From positions 23,112,913-23,176,912 of the forward strand of contig NC_053147.1 in assembly GCF_016808335.1 (NCBI RefSeq): 64,000 nt of DNA, written 5' to 3'. The stretch comes from Panicum virgatum. Taxonomy: Eukaryota > Streptophyta > Magnoliopsida > Poales > Poaceae. Under the pieces are notes generated by a model, which saw only the letters and a program-made list of their open reading frames with translations, was not told the DNA's origin and did no database searches. Below are positions 9,952-22,720 of this stretch, one piece after another. The position numbers and the translations under genes are program-made. The stretch's first letter is position 1; each line of letters opens with the position of its first letter.

Positions 9952-12900
9952 ATGGCTGTCCCGTCCTCCGACCGCGCGAGGCGGCCCTTCCTCCTCTCGC
10001 TCTCGCTCTTCCTCTTCATCTCCGCCGTCCTCGTCCTCCTCTTCCTCTTCCTCAACCCCTCGCCCGGATCCGTGGCCTTCCTCCCCTCCCGCGTCTCCGC
10101 CTCAGCCCCCTCTACACCTTCGCCTCAACAGCAGAACCTCACCCCAGTACCCACCCGCGGGAGCCCACCTCACTCGCAACCAACCGGCCCGCTGCCCACC
10201 GCGAACGCGGAGGCATCGCAGCCACCCGCCGCGGCGGAAGCCCGTGGTGGCAGCGGCTCGCCGGGAGCAGACGACAGCAGCGGCGCCAGGGGAGTCGAGG
10301 CGGACGGGAAGGCAGACACAAGCGTCGCCGCGGCGGGGACAGGCGGGGACGAGGAGGAGCTGCCGGTGAGCGTGAGGTGGCAGACGTGCAGCAGGATGGG
10401 GAGGGGCGTGTCGTCGACGGACTACATCCCGTGCCTGGACAACGTGCAGGCGATCAAGGCGCTGCGCTCGAGGCGGCACATGGAGCACCGGGAGCGACAC
10501 TGCCCCGTGGCGCCGCGGCCAAGGTGCCTGGTGCCGCTGCCGTCCGGGTACCGGACGCCCGTGCCGTGGCCGCGCAGCCGTGACATGGTGAGGACCTCCC
10601 GTGATAGCTCCGCTTGCCTTTGTCGGTAAGGGAGGGAAGTGGCTCTGGTTGCTGATCCTCTTTCATATTTCTTCATTCAGAGTATTGGTGGCTCTTTTGC
10701 TAACCTGATCATGCGCTCATGATTCATAAATCTTGATGTGAGGAAGGCTGTTTGATTGAGCTGCTAGCGATGCTAGCATTATTTTAGTCTGCTAACCACA
10801 TGCCAACGATTGGGACCCGAAAAACCCTTTTGATTCTCATATTAGAATACTCGATTGGCACTACTGATCTGGAATCTATGATATAGCATTGATACAGAGA
10901 ATACTCTTTAGACACATGGGCTCTTTGACAAATAACTTTCTGTTTTTTGGGTCTACTTCTTTCAAATGATTGGAATCAGTTAATGCCCTTTAGCAATATA
11001 TTTATTAATTCCTCTTCACAGTTATTTTGGTCAGGCGCATATCTTTTTGTGTTAAGATGCTATTAGGCGACTGACTATCTGATTGTGTTTCACTTACTGC
11101 AAATCCAGATTTGGTACAACAACGTCCCTCACCCAAAGCTGGTGGAGTATAAGAAGGATCAGAACTGGGTTACAAGGTCTGGTGATTATCTTGTTTTCCC
11201 TGGAGGTGGAACTCAATTCAAAGATGGTGTGGGAAAATACATTCAGTTCATTGAACAGGTAAACATTACCATAACATTTTTCTCTATGTTGAGACCTGAG
11301 ACAGTTTAACACTGTTGAGACCTGAGACATTTTAACTCTGTTGAGACCTGAGACCAAGTGAGTTGCGTGCATTGTTTGAATTAAGATGTTTCTTATATGT
11401 ATTTTCTTAGGTCACTGCCATTGCTCAGTATATTCACTGTTGAGTCTTCACTGGTCAGGGTTGAACATAAACGTTGTGCTTGCATTTCTAAAACAATTAC
11501 TTATGCTGGGTGTTGGAGCTGCTACTCCCTTGTAGGAAGTAGTCATGGGAGGTGGGAGGCTGGGGCTTGACTTCCAGGCGGCGGTGAGGTTGAGACGCCG
11601 TGATGGTCGCCCGGTGTCTCGTGCGTGGGGGAGAGAGAGAGCGGAGGAGATTAGATCAATCCCCAGCTTATCTTTATTGAACTGAATTGTCCAGTACATA
11701 TAGGTAGCAAACCCTGACTTGCTAACAAACTCAAGCAACTGAAAATATCCTAACAACCTCTGTTCGCCTAAACGGCCGTTTAGTCCGTTTAAACAGTAAA
11801 CAGAGGTCACCCGTGTCGTTTAGGCCCTAAACGGTGAATTAAACGGTTGGACCGTTTAAACCCGTTTAAACCGTTAAAATCCGTCTAAATCGTCTAAACA
11901 GAGTCGAGTTAATCATGATTAAATGAGCTAGATGATCATTTAATTCATAATCTAGTCAACAGGAGGACTACAACTACCACAATCAATACCAAATCAAGTA
12001 GCACCGTAAGTATATGAAATGTTATGGGATTTAAATTTCTTCCGGAAAGATTATTTGACAGAATAGTTATTTTTTACATGTGCAAATATGTAGACTTTCT
12101 AGCATATTTGACATTTAAGTACATAAATATGCATATTTTAATGTTAATATGCCAAACCGTTTAGGCCGTTTAACTCTGTTTAAACACCGTTTAAACGGCC
12201 TAAATACTAAACAAAGGGTGACCGACTATTTACCGTTTAACGTTTAGGAAAACATTGCTAACAACTCGAACTAAGCCAATCCCAAAACACCGGGATTATT
12301 GTTGCTGCTGTCGATATCACCGCTCGCTGTCGACGACGTCGTCCTAGCCACTAGCTTGCTTTCTCCTCTGGTAGACGTTTCCCACCATAACACTGGGGTT
12401 CTTAAGTACTAGGCCATCATTTTCCTAACAATTTTCTTGTTTATCTTTTTCCGTTTTTGTTTTGTAACTTGTTTGTGATAAACTTCCTCTGTAGATTATG
12501 CCGGCCATTCAGTGGGGAATACGTACAAGAACTGTCTTGGATGTTGGATGTGGTGTTGCCAGCTTTGGTGGATACTTGCTTGACAGGAATGTCATTACGA
12601 TGTCATTTGCCCCAAAAGACGAGCATGAAGCTCAGATACAGTTTGCATTAGAGCGTGGAATTCCGGCATTTCTAGCAGTGATTGGAACACAAAAGCTTCT
12701 GTTTCCTGATAATTCATTTGATGCTGTACACTGTGCAAGGTGCAGGGTCCATTGGTATGCAAATGGTAATATTCTATCTCATCACAATATTTGTAAGAAG
12801 GCAAACTACTGTAGCATTTATATTTTCCCTGTTCTATTATGTACAGTGTATTCTTTATTTTCATTGTGTTTTTTTAACTAATTTGCTACTCGGGATGGCA

Positions 12901-14681
12901 GGTGGAAAACCGTTGTTGGAGCTTAATAGAGTGCTAAGGCCTGGAGGATATTTCATTTGGTCTGCAACCCCTGTCTATCGTCAAGAAAAAAGAGAACAGG
13001 ACGACTGGCATGGTTCGTGGGCCTGTCCTATTCTATTGAGAACTGCTATTCAACATCCTCATGACTTTGGATGAATCTTATCATTTATATGGTGAATATC
13101 TCCATGCTAATTGAAATGTCATTTTCTGGATGTGCAGCAATGGTTACTCTGACAAAATCAATCTGCTGGAGAACAGTGGTAAAATCTGAAGTTGTCAATG
13201 GAATTGGAGTTGTTATATATCAAAAGCCGACATCAAATTCTTGCTATGCTGAGAGGAAGGCCAATGAACCCCCTCTATGTTCCAAGACAGATGGATCACG
13301 TTTTCCTTGGTAGGTCACAACTTGTGCGGTCACGAAAAGATCACAACTTGTGGATATGGTTTTGTCGCCTCCAATTGCCTATTTCTGCTATGACTTTACT
13401 GGTTCACGGGCAACTAGCATTGACGTATGCCATTCCTGGCTACAGATGTAGATATTATTAATGACCACAGTTTCTATCTACCATTTGCCCTCACCAGTTA
13501 TCTTTCCTTTTGCAGGTATGCTCCTCTTGATAGTTGCATTTTCACAACTGCTCTTTCCAGTTCGGATGAAAGAAACAGCTGGCCTGTTCCGTGGCCTGAA
13601 AGACTTAATGTCAGGTATGCAAGTGTGCCTGGTGATTCTGCTTATAACAAAGAGGCGTTTGAGGCTGATACAAAGTATTGGAAACAGATCGTTTCAGAAG
13701 TATATTTCAGTGACCTCCCACTTAATTGGTCAAGTATCCGTAACATAATGGACATGAATGCTGGTTTTGGAGGGTAAGTAAAGATGAATTTCTGCTGCTG
13801 CTTCTCTTAATTAGTTAAATTTACTCTATGTGGCATGGAAATATTAATGCTCATAATGCATCATGCCATATATTCCAATTCTTTCTGATACATGGAGCAC
13901 CAAGGATTGAACACAAATATGGCATGAGGCTTATGTCTTTCAATCTGAAGGTTTTATTAGTGAGATGTGGATAACTCATGATAAGCCATGAGGCCTGAAA
14001 GCTTGAATTAAATTATCCTTGCTTCAATTATGTCTTAAGTGACTACTCTTTTTATGGGATTCTATTATGTGATTTGGATTGCAAGTCAGCAGACCTCCAA
14101 ATCTTAGTGATAAACTGATACTAAAGATCTTACTTTTTAGTTGGATTACAGTTCGTGACGTGAATGCTAATCAGGCTTGTTTTGTTGAATCAGGTTTGCA
14201 GCAGCACTCATTGATCAACCTTTATGGGTTATGAATGTTGTACCAATTGATCAGCCGGATACCTTGCCAGTTATTTTCAACAGAGGTTTGATTGGGGCAT
14301 ATCATGACTGGTGTGAATCTTTCAACACCTACCCTCGTACCTATGATCTTCTCCACATGAGTAATCTCGTTGGAAGTCTTACAACTAGGTGAATTCTCAC
14401 ACCTTCAGAACTTTTACTGTTTGTGCTCTTTTTCTGCCAGAAACCCGTGGTGATGTTAGTGTCCTTTTTTTAGGTGTGGCATCATCGAAGTAGCAGCTGA
14501 AATCGACAGGATACTGAGACCTGGAAGATGGTTTGTGTTGAAAGACAAAATAGAAATGATAAAAAAGATGCGACCAGTCCTGAAGTCTCTGCACTATGAA
14601 ACTGTCGTCGTAAAAAAGCAATTTCTTGCTGCTAGAAAGAGTTTCTGGCGTCCCGGCAAACCAGCTTCCAGATCAGGGTGA
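9952..14681 (+). CDS. Putative methyltransferase, PMT23-like (DUF248)
   Basis: Type II membrane protein of the plant PMT/QUASIMODO2 family, whose members sit in the Golgi and are thought to methylate cell-wall polysaccharides. Eight exons: 9952-10587, 11109-11258, 12495-12765, 12902-13012, 13138-13309, 13516-13773, 14194-14388 and 14474-14681, total 2001 nt, 666 aa. A short basic N-terminus precedes a transmembrane helix (about residues 12-34), then a Pro/Ala/Ser-rich stem to about 150. The conserved region opens with VRWQTC and YIPCLDN, then HRERHCP and [16 protein letters not shown]. The SAM-binding motif [15 protein letters not shown] is at about 276. Later come [41 protein letters not shown] and [14 protein letters not shown]. 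The start at 9952 was preferred over an in-frame ATG 57 bases upstream because MA...RARRPFLL matches a normal anchor. The long intron 2 holds a solo LTR. Substrate unknown. Confidence 0.9.
11511..12430 (-). mobile_element. Solo LTR (Copia-like), interrupted by a hAT MITE
   Basis: Read on the minus strand, the block starts TGTTAGGAAAATGATGG and ends GTAGCAGCTCCAACA, so it has TG...CA ends. An LTR-like polyadenylation region (caataaag after attcagtt) lies near its 3' part. No gag-pol lies beside it, so it is a solo LTR within PMT intron 2. Flanking pentamers (ctggg / atttt) do not match, so either my borders are slightly off or it arose by recombination between elements. A 500-bp MITE is nested at 11758-12257. 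Confidence 0.6.
11758..12257. mobile_element. hAT-type MITE nested in the solo LTR
   Basis: An 8-bp target-site duplication ctaacaac is at 11750-11757 and 12258-12265. Imperfect inverted ends share CCTAAACG, and many subterminal gtttaaac/ggcctaaac motifs occur in both orientations. No coding capacity. Confidence 0.7.
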
Positions 14682-17600
14682 TATAGATTACACTTTCAGT
14701 TTCAGGAGAGTCGTCAATGAACAACAATTCTTTGAATTCTGATCAGATAGATTCTTTATACGGCACAGATAGAGGTCGGCCAGATGTAGATGATTACTTA
14801 TCAGTATAGTAAATACATACTTCCGGATTCTGATAAATTGAGCTGAAACATTCTTTCTATCGAAGCAAAATAACAAGGATATTATAAGCTTACAGCACTA
14901 GGCTAGTTCTGAGCTCTGACAAATGCACACACAGGCTTGTAACATGTTTTGTATACTTGTTCATCTGTAACTTCTGTACATTCAACGAAAGGATCTTCAA
15001 ATAACCGTGTGCTCCTTTGTTCGAATCTGCCAATACATTCTGAAATTACTAAGCTTTCCGGAGGTATTTCTACTTCTGCACATATTTAGCACCTCCTGGT
15101 GACCTGGCCTGCAGGAGCCGGCGGCATGAGCGTCAGAGCGTGAGCATTTGGAGCTTATTAGTCGCTGCGTTGGAGTATGTAAACCTAGATTCATCCAGAC
15201 TTCTGAGCCATCACGTTACCATCCAGAATTGAGGTGACCTGGCCATCAGGTTCCAGGTGAGGTTGCATTGAGAGGATTGGCCTGGCTAAAGGTCCGGTCG
15301 CCGCCGCGAAGTGGTGGATGCAGATCAGGCGAGACGAAGGGGCTGAGGATCTATTCTGATCAGCAAGGGCCGAGGGGAAAGCAGAGCTGCGCAAGGGAGG
15401 AGTGCGTGCGGCGCAGGGGTGGCATCGAGTCGAGGCACCTCCGTCCTGGCGCAGCCATATCAGGCTATGAATTCGTTGGCCCCTGACCGCCTGTACGGCC
15501 GCAACGATCCCGGACCCCGGGCGCCCAGGCTCACCGGTCGCTGAATGCTGAGTCGGGGTGCAGCAGGGGTCGGCCGGCGGCCGCTGTTGGCCCACCCTGC
15601 TGAAGGTGCCGGCGGGCCGGCCGGGAGGGCGGCCCCCTCCCTCTCCTCAGTCTCATGCGGCAAGCCCGCGCTGTTGCCGCCGGTACCACCGGCCAGCAGC
15701 AGTACCTACGCTCGAGTCTCGAGTACGTAACGGGCGGCGCGCAATGCACGCCCAGCCTGCTGCTGCGGTGCACCACAGCAGCACGTTGTAATTTCTCTCG
15801 CGGTATCCCACCAGGAGTAGTGGCTCGCTCCTCCGCTCAGCACGGCACGGCACGAACGTACGAGCACCTGCATGACCAGGTGGGCAGGTGGCCGTGGACA
15901 GTACGCCCGATCGAACGAGTGGTTGGGGCGCAGCGCGCACGTCACGGAGCCACGGACCGACCGAGTACGTGTACGTTCCATCGACTGGCCGGTGCGATCA
16001 CCTTTTGGGCACAGGGGTCCGAGCGGCCGTAGCGAAAAATCGCAGTTCGGCGAGTCCGCCGTCCTCTATGTTTTCGCGACCTGATCACGTTTTTCATTTG
16101 GAGGAGACCGTCCTTTCCCATATCTGATATTTCATTGAACGTACCGGAGCTGCCATGTAAGCATATGTTTGGTTTGGAGATGTGTTGGGCCCATTCCTAT
16201 TTTTCTGATTGGATCTAATCCATACAGTGTTTGGTTATAGGGATGTGTTCAACCTAATTTTTTGTTTGGTTGAAGGGATTTGAGAGATGCATGGTTTAGA
16301 TGCCAGTTTCACATAGTTAGGAGTAGCCGTCTACGGATCCTACTCGTCATCTCCTTCCTCACATACTGATGCATAGATAAATGCCATCGCTGACGTCCTT
16401 ATTCGTGAATAGCAAATTTCTTTCACTTTTTTTTTTACCTTTTGTCGCGAACGACGCCATGGGTATATATACTGCGCTGCTAACGCTGACATATTCTTCG
16501 AGTTGTTCCTCTGGCCTCACAAAGCGTCCGTACCATGTTATCATAGCGCATAATTCGGTGGAAAATAATTAGAAATGATCTTGGTGACATGGTCCGACCC
16601 CACGATTAAATTCGCTCCTGAAATATTGAGTGCTCGCTGCACTGGAGAGAGAATCATTCTGCCTGCTCAACCCTGCTGCTAAGCTTTGGGCCTATGGTTA
16701 TTCTATATCTGTGCCTCCTATAACAAGCTATATATACATGCATAATATAGTACAGTCCTCTCGAATAATAAATAAATAAAAATGAAATGGTACAAACAGC
16801 ATGAATTGTATCTGTACTCGGGGCATAACTGTCATGTTTCATATGGACCAAGGGATTAAGGGCACCTATAAATATGTATCAAAAAGGCCATTTTGCCTCT
16901 CGAATGCACGCTGCGTAGCTTTTTATTGAAGTTGAACCTAAAAAGATATGTAAATAATATATATTAATTTGAAACGATAGTGATGAAGGGCAATATATAT
17001 ATGATAATATGATATGAAGCAGTACCACCAATAAGTTCTGACCACGCATAATATTTTGGATTACACATCTCTGTCAAATCTTAGGGGGAAACAATAGGGC
17101 TAATGAACCACTAGATAGCTTGAAGTAGAAATCACCAGCATAATGGAGTACATAAGCATTGCCAGTTGGATTGCACATACAGGTGCGGTGGTTTACTGTA
17201 AACAAAAAAGTAATGGAATTGTGGTCACCAATGATGCAGCATAATTTTGCATGCTATTTTGGCTCTCAGTGTCTCATTTGCAATCAAAAGTATTTTGCAA
17301 AACTCTAAGAACAAAATGTTACTAGAAGAACATCACAAAGCACATTTTGTTCCCAAATCAACCGGTCTAATTAATAATTGAAGTTTCAACTTCACGTTAA
17401 ATTAAGATCCATTTAACATGTGCCCTTTTTTGCTACACATAAACTTTTGTGCACTGCTAAAATGATAGATGAACTAACAAAAGATAGGTATTTATACAAA
17501 TTTTTGAAGGATCGGAAATATTACTCCCTCCTTGTTTGAGAGTATGTAGATGTTTACTTCTTTCAATCTGTGTTCTCTTCAAATATGCTAATGACACTAT

Positions 17601-18690
17601 ATATGCTTTTATGTTGCATTTGAAAGACAAACCATGTAATCTTGTCCTAATATATGATAATCTCTATAGTTTCATTTTCAATGCATTAGTAGTCAAATTT
17701 AGAAATAGTTTTATGGCACAGATTCTAGGATGTCGAACAAACACCAGACTAGAGGGGTCACGATTTATTAGTTGATCCTTAGAACAACAATAAATATAAA
17801 ATACCCCTTGGTATCATCTTACAATAGAATAACCAGATACGATCCTGTCCTACAGTCACCTGCATCTCCAAGCAACATCAGAATAAATTAACATAAAGCA
17901 ATCTAACAGCACCATCCAATCAGCTCATCAGGAATAATCAAGTGGTTGCAATAGCCTAATTATTAAGGCTCCAAATCACGCACAGTTCCTATTGTCACCT
18001 GAACTCATGAACTGAACAAGAAGCATCATGATATATAGGTGTAGGGTCGGCGCACACTGGCTCCCCCTTGAATTCATGAAAAGAAAAGAAAATAAAACGG
18101 TAACATTTCTTGTAGTAGTAGCATTGCATGCAGGTGTTGGGTCCATCGCCATGGATTATATTATATTCTTGCACAGAAATTTCTTTCATCGCCATGCAGA
18201 CTCTCTTCTACCTTCTGCTACCAAGCATATCCCATGCTGGCCCCAACACACAGTAGACACAGTACCTCATGTACTGTTTGCACCACACCCTGCACACATT
18301 GCAGGTTCTGAAAGAGAAAATAGCAGCGGGATGTGGAAGCATTGGCAAAGCTTTGTGCACTTCCTCACTAGCAACCACAGTGACAGGCAGCCTACGCCGG
18401 ATTACTAATGGAAGTAGTGCCTCCGTACAGCAGACCCCATGTTACTTGCCTGCATATACATCTATCTAGTCAGCAACCACGACAGGTTAGCTAATAGCGT
18501 ACTGATTATCGATATTATTCAGTCACCACTCACCAGTAAGGAGATGCAACAGCACCTATCGATCGGCATTGCACACAAATAGGACAGAAACGTAGCATAA
18601 AACTATAGTTGTAAGCGCGTCTAGTACACGTTTCTTCTCTAAACAAGCAACCTAAGTGCTAGTGTGTTCGATGATCATCAGTTTGCTAAT
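14682..18690. other. Intergenic region downstream of PMT
   Basis: The first 300-400 bases are the likely PMT 3' UTR. A GC-rich island at about 15.2-16.1 kb has several overlapping short ORFs, none recognisable. From 16.1 to 18.7 kb the DNA is AT-rich, with a TTTGGTT-type repetitive patch near 16.17-16.28 kb. No tRNA, known microRNA or gene was recognised. Confidence 0.4.
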
Positions 18691-18692
18691 CT

Positions 18693-18698
<6 letters not shown>

Positions 18699-18734
<36 letters not shown>
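18699..18734. repeat. (CT)n microsatellite
   Basis: About 18 uninterrupted CT units follow a short C-run, with a TATATA patch immediately after. Confidence 0.95.
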
Positions 18735-18736
<2 letters not shown>

Positions 18737-19437
18737 ATATATATAATAATATAACGATATCAAGGACAGGAAAAGAACAAAGCGACGCGTGAGCAAGGGG
18801 TGGCTTGTTCGTTAGCTAGCCTCTCTATATGCGCAGGGCGAACTGTACGGGCGCAAATTTTTATGTCACGGCCCCAATCATCACAGATCGAGAATCCAAT
18901 GATGCCTGCCGTCGTCACTCCCTCCGAGAACAATTCCTCTAGCTGCTGCTGCTGCTGCTGTCCGTACGGCCCACTGTGCCGTATAGTAACAAAAAGATGT
19001 GCGTGTTCGGCCGAACGTTGCGGCTCGATCAGCAGATGAAAGCGGGAAGCAAAAGCACAACCACCCTAACCTTGTTGCACTCCTTATGTAGCTATACCTA
19101 GCTTGCGCTTTCAATTATTGGGTGAACAATGGCGGCCAGCCAAGATTTAAAACTCTGTCGAGAGCTGCCGATCGATCCATTTCCATGGGCGGATCGAGCA
19201 AGCAATGCAGGAGTGGCGGTCTACCACATTGATTCCAAACAAGACCCGGCATGCGAGAATTGAAAGCAATCACACGCCCGGGGAGCTGGGCTTCAGCGAG
19301 CAACAACACACTAGTGCTATAGCAAGCAAAGCAAGCAAGCTTGCACGGTGGGGCCATGGCCGGCGCCTCCAGGCCGGGGAGAAGTGCAAGCACAGTGCTC
19401 CGTCACAGTCACAGTGCCGAGCCCCGAGCTGATCATG

Positions 19438-19440
<3 letters not shown>

Positions 19441-19478
<38 letters not shown>
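19441..19478. repeat. (AG)n microsatellite
   Basis: Nineteen AG units in a row after gatcatgatc. Confidence 0.95.
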
Positions 19479-19481
<3 letters not shown>

Positions 19482-19580
19482 GGTGATGACTGATCTGATG
19501 AGGGGGCCATGCATGTGTGGAAAAGACAAGGGGAGCGATTCATTAGCCTTCCCTTTTGCTCGCATCGATCAGGCAGGCCT

Positions 19581-19694
19581 TTTTTTTTTCGAACAAAATG
19601 TGGGGGGGGGGGGGGGGGGGAGATCCCCACCAACTCATTCATTCAATGAAAGTTAGCTTACAAAGAAGCATCCCCGGCATTCATTACAGAGGGG
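19581..19694 (-). mobile_element. Short 5'-truncated LINE insertion with perfect 16-bp duplication
   Basis: The 16-base sequence tcgatcaggcaggcct is at 19565-19580 and again at 19695-19710. The 114 bases between them begin with a T-run on the plus strand, that is, a poly(A) tail on the minus strand preceded by cattttgttcg. This is the form of a LINE 3' end inserted in minus orientation. The insert contains a run of 19 G (19602-19620). Confidence 0.7.
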
Positions 19695-19782
19695 TCGATC
19701 AGGCAGGCCTAGCCACCGCGGGGCCGGCGCGGCTGCTGCCCCACCGAGCGCGCGCGTCCCGTCGAGCGAGAAAGTGAAGGGA

Positions 19783-19798
19783 GGGGGGGGGGGGGGGG
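19783..19798. repeat. Poly(G) run
   Basis: Sixteen consecutive G after gaagggag. A second long G-tract (19 G, at 19602-19620) lies inside the neighbouring LINE insertion. Length in the raw read may be unreliable for such tracts. Confidence 0.9.
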
Positions 19799-21461
19799 AG
19801 AAGGCTAGCTACTGTTCTTCTTCCTCTCTTCGATCTGCCACCCTCTTTCTCCTCTAAAAAGGAAACATGGCTCCGCACCCCAAATGGGGAGAGGGGGAGA
19901 ATAGGATAGGCCGCCAGTACGGCAAGGGGGAAAAAGCCTGCAGGAACGAGATCGATCGGGGCCGGACCGGGAATGCCACCGGAATTCGGAGGGAGAAGAT
20001 CAGAAGATTTCTTTCAAAAGAAAAGAAGATCAGAAGATGATTTTTTTTAAAAAAGTCACAGATCCAAGCATCAAAATTTACAGATCAACGCGTGCATTTC
20101 GACGCTCGATCGGATCCGTAAAATTTCCCAAAACTAATCTGGAGGACAAGGAGGAGTTAGTTGCACCGGCCAGCCATGCAGGCGCGCGCATGTCGTCGCT
20201 GGAAAAAAAAACAAAATCTAATCCGGAGAGGCATGCAGCATGCAGATAGCTGAAAACCTGAAACAGCAGTGGGGGAGAGCTGGTGTGCTGGGCTGGTGGC
20301 GCATGATTTGGTGATCAGTGGGAGTGAGATCCTCGCAGAGAGAGACAGTGGTGGACGCGCACGTGCGGTCAGCGCGCCATGGGCCTGACTCGGCAGCCGA
20401 GCCAACAGTCCAATCCGGCGGGGGACCAGTGCAGTGCGGCGCAGATCTTCTTCCTCCATCGCCCGAGCTCGCGCGCGCTGTTTTATTTAAGACGACCAGC
20501 AGCTTCGCCCAGGTACGACGCCGCCGCCAGCAGGAGGACCGGACGCGCGCCCCACCGTGCGTGAGAACGAACAGCTGATGAGGCCTCTCGGTGTGCATGG
20601 CCACCTGGCAAGCTCCGTACGTCCCGCCATGGGGGACTCAACCGACCGCCTTGTCCTAGACACTCACTGAACTCAACTGCCAAGCAATCGAGCTGAGCAA
20701 ATGTTTGGCGAGATCGAAGTGCATGCGGATGCAGGACGGGATAGATAGATTTTGGGACAGAATTAATTGGTGGCAGTGCGGATTCGGCAGGGCTTGTGCC
20801 AGGAGCTTGCAATGGAGGGCACACGCCATTGATGCAAGCTTTAACTTTGCACCTATTTGCACAGTATAAGCGCAACACGGAATTAAGTGAGGAGAGATGC
20901 GTGATGGGTGAGTGTACTTTGTACTGCATCTCACTGCATGCATGTTTACAGAGCTAGCTAAGGTGACTGTTTGTGTGCCAGCAGGAAGCCGGGAACTATG
21001 GAGAAACAGTCGGTCAAAGAAGATGAGGAGAGATCCTGTGCTCAAACACACATGAACAACATCCAATTAGCCTCAAATCTTGCTCTGATCCCACCATGGG
21101 TATGCATGAGACATGAGCGAACACGGAACAGCAAGGCCCATATTATCATTCACCTTCCCACTGGGTCCTGGCTACCACAGTTTTTGCCAAATATCCATGT
21201 ATTATTAATTATTACTGACCTAGTAGCTGCTGGCTAGTTCGGCATAGTGAGAATGCCTAGCTCAAGAAGGGAGCAGGGAGAAATCCAGCCAAAGGGACAA
21301 AACCCAGCAAGCCGGAGAGGCAATTTCTAAAGGGCAAGAAGTAAGGACGCTGAAAACCAAATGGCAGAAGAAAGAAATAGCTCAAATGTTGCAAAGCTCT
21401 CGAGGTATAGCTAGCGAGACGTACAGAAGCAAATAAATAGACCATGGTTTGCAAAGTGATT
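19799..21461. other. Intergenic region 3' of the ALOG gene
   Basis: Mixed composition with many short ORFs lacking recognisable similarity. The 200 bases nearest 21461 are the likely 3' UTR of the minus-strand ALOG gene. No RNA gene or transposon was recognised. Confidence 0.35.
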
Positions 21462-22211
21462 CTACTGTACTCGGGATTTGCTGGCCGGTGCAGCAGCCGT
21501 AGTACCGCCACTCCCTCCCGCCTGGCTAGACGTCGGTGCAGCTACCGCCGCCGCGCTTCCACTGGACCCGTCACCGCCGCTCGCGGCGGCGGCAGCCTCC
21601 TCCCGTGCCGCCGCGGCGGCCGATGACGACGCCGACGCCGCCTCCCCTGGAGCCGGCGGCGCGGGCTGCTTGCGCTTGCGGTTCTTCTTCTCGTAGGGTA
21701 TTCCCCGCGCCTTGGCCTGCGAGTCGCGGACCTCGCGGAGGTAGATCCGCACGGCGCGCGCCGCGAAGGGGTTGGACTCGGGCGGGTGGCCGCTCTCCTC
21801 GTAGGCGGCGCGGAGGCGGCCGATGAGCGCGTCGAGGGAGCCCCACGCCTGGCGCAGCGGGCACGGGCAGGGCGCCGGCGGGCTGGGCTGGCCGAAGTAG
21901 GCGCACCCGGCGGCATGCACCTTGGTCTTGCCGAACTGGTCCAGGTACTTGAGGAACTCGATGACGTGCGCGCCGCTGCACCGCGCCAGCGTCAGCGGCG
22001 GGCGGTGGTTCCGCAGGTACTGCAGGAACGTGTTCCAGTCCCGCCGCTTCTGCGACTCGTACCTGCTCAGCTGCGGCGGCGGCGGCGCGGGCGCCGGCGC
22101 GACCTGCTGCTGCGGCTGCGCCTGGGCCAGCGGCTGCACATGGTGCTGCGCCGCCTGCGCGTCGCCGCCCGGCGCCGAGGACGACGGCCCGGCTGGCCCC
22201 GGGGGATCCAT
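21462..22211 (-). CDS. ALOG family protein, G1-like (G1L6/TH1-type)
   Basis: Plant-specific nuclear regulator of the ALOG (LSH/G1) family, which controls meristem phase, inflorescence branching and floral organ identity. Single exon, 249 aa, the usual length. An Ala/Gln/Pro-rich N-terminus (1-47) leads to the ALOG domain (about 48-174): [41 protein letters not shown], the zinc-ribbon insert with AGCAYFG and [22 protein letters not shown], and [26 protein letters not shown] nuclear localisation signal KKNRKRK lies at 175-181. The C-terminus is an Ala/Ser/Gly low-complexity tail. The N-terminal [11 protein letters not shown] and the domain resemble rice G1L6 (TH1), so that orthology is proposed from memory and not proven. 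The gene stands alone, with several kilobases of intergenic DNA on both sides, as often seen for developmental regulators. Confidence 0.93.
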   Translation of the reverse strand: MDPPGPAGPSSSAPGGDAQAAQHHVQPLAQAQPQQQVAPAPAPPPPQLSRYESQKRRDWNTFLQYLRNHRPPLTLARCSGAHVIEFLKYLDQFGKTKVHAAGCAYFGQPSPPAPCPCPLRQAWGSLDALIGRLRAAYEESGHPPESNPFAARAVRIYLREVRDSQAKARGIPYEKKNRKRKQPAPPAPGEAASASSSAAAAAREEAAAAASGGDGSSGSAAAVAAPTSSQAGGSGGTTAAAPASKSRVQ

Positions 22212-22720
22212 GCAGCTCGCTCGCTAGCTCACCCGGCCGGCCGGGGCCGGGGCCGGCGCGCCGGGCGAGCCCGCGCGGATCAGTGGAGACGCGCGGCACC
22301 AGGGCTCCGTCCGGGGCGCGGGGTTGGGTCGCGATGGGATGCGGGTGGGAGAGCGACGGGGTGGGGTGGAGTGGAGGAAAGGGAGGTGAACTGAACGCTG
22401 CCGCCGCCTGCTGCGAGCGAAGGGGACGGAGGCGTGCGTGAGGGTGATAGGCGGAGGCGCGTGGAGGGTGGGGGCCGGCGGGCATTCACGTGGTGGCCCC
22501 CGCCGCCCCGAACACAATCCCCCTCCTCGGCGTAGGAGAGAGGAGGCGTACGCGTACGTGGGCGGGTTCATGGGATCACGCGCGCGCGTACGGGCCGGGC
22601 CGGCCGGGGGCGCCGCGTATGGGTGAGCAGTGCCTGCTGGGAGCTGCGGCGTCGCCGGCGGCCGGGGTGGTACGGCCATCGGAGCGCGCCAGATGTGGCT
22701 AGCGTTCATAATAGGCACCC
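22212..22720 (-). promoter_or_regulatory. 5' UTR and proximal promoter of the ALOG gene
   Basis: Very GC-rich DNA upstream of the minus-strand ATG, with GA/CT-rich patches (22340-22400) and acgcgcgcgtac palindromic stretches near 22570. No clear TATA box at the expected distance. Extent is estimated from composition. Confidence 0.35.

Noticed and set aside
18699..19478. Possible GAGA-type regulatory array
   Set aside because: The two dinucleotide runs are plain microsatellites far from any gene start.
21571..22485. 304-codon minus ORF and 202-codon plus ORF over the ALOG gene
   Set aside because: Frame shadows of a GC-rich gene; only the 249-codon frame carries the ALOG domain.
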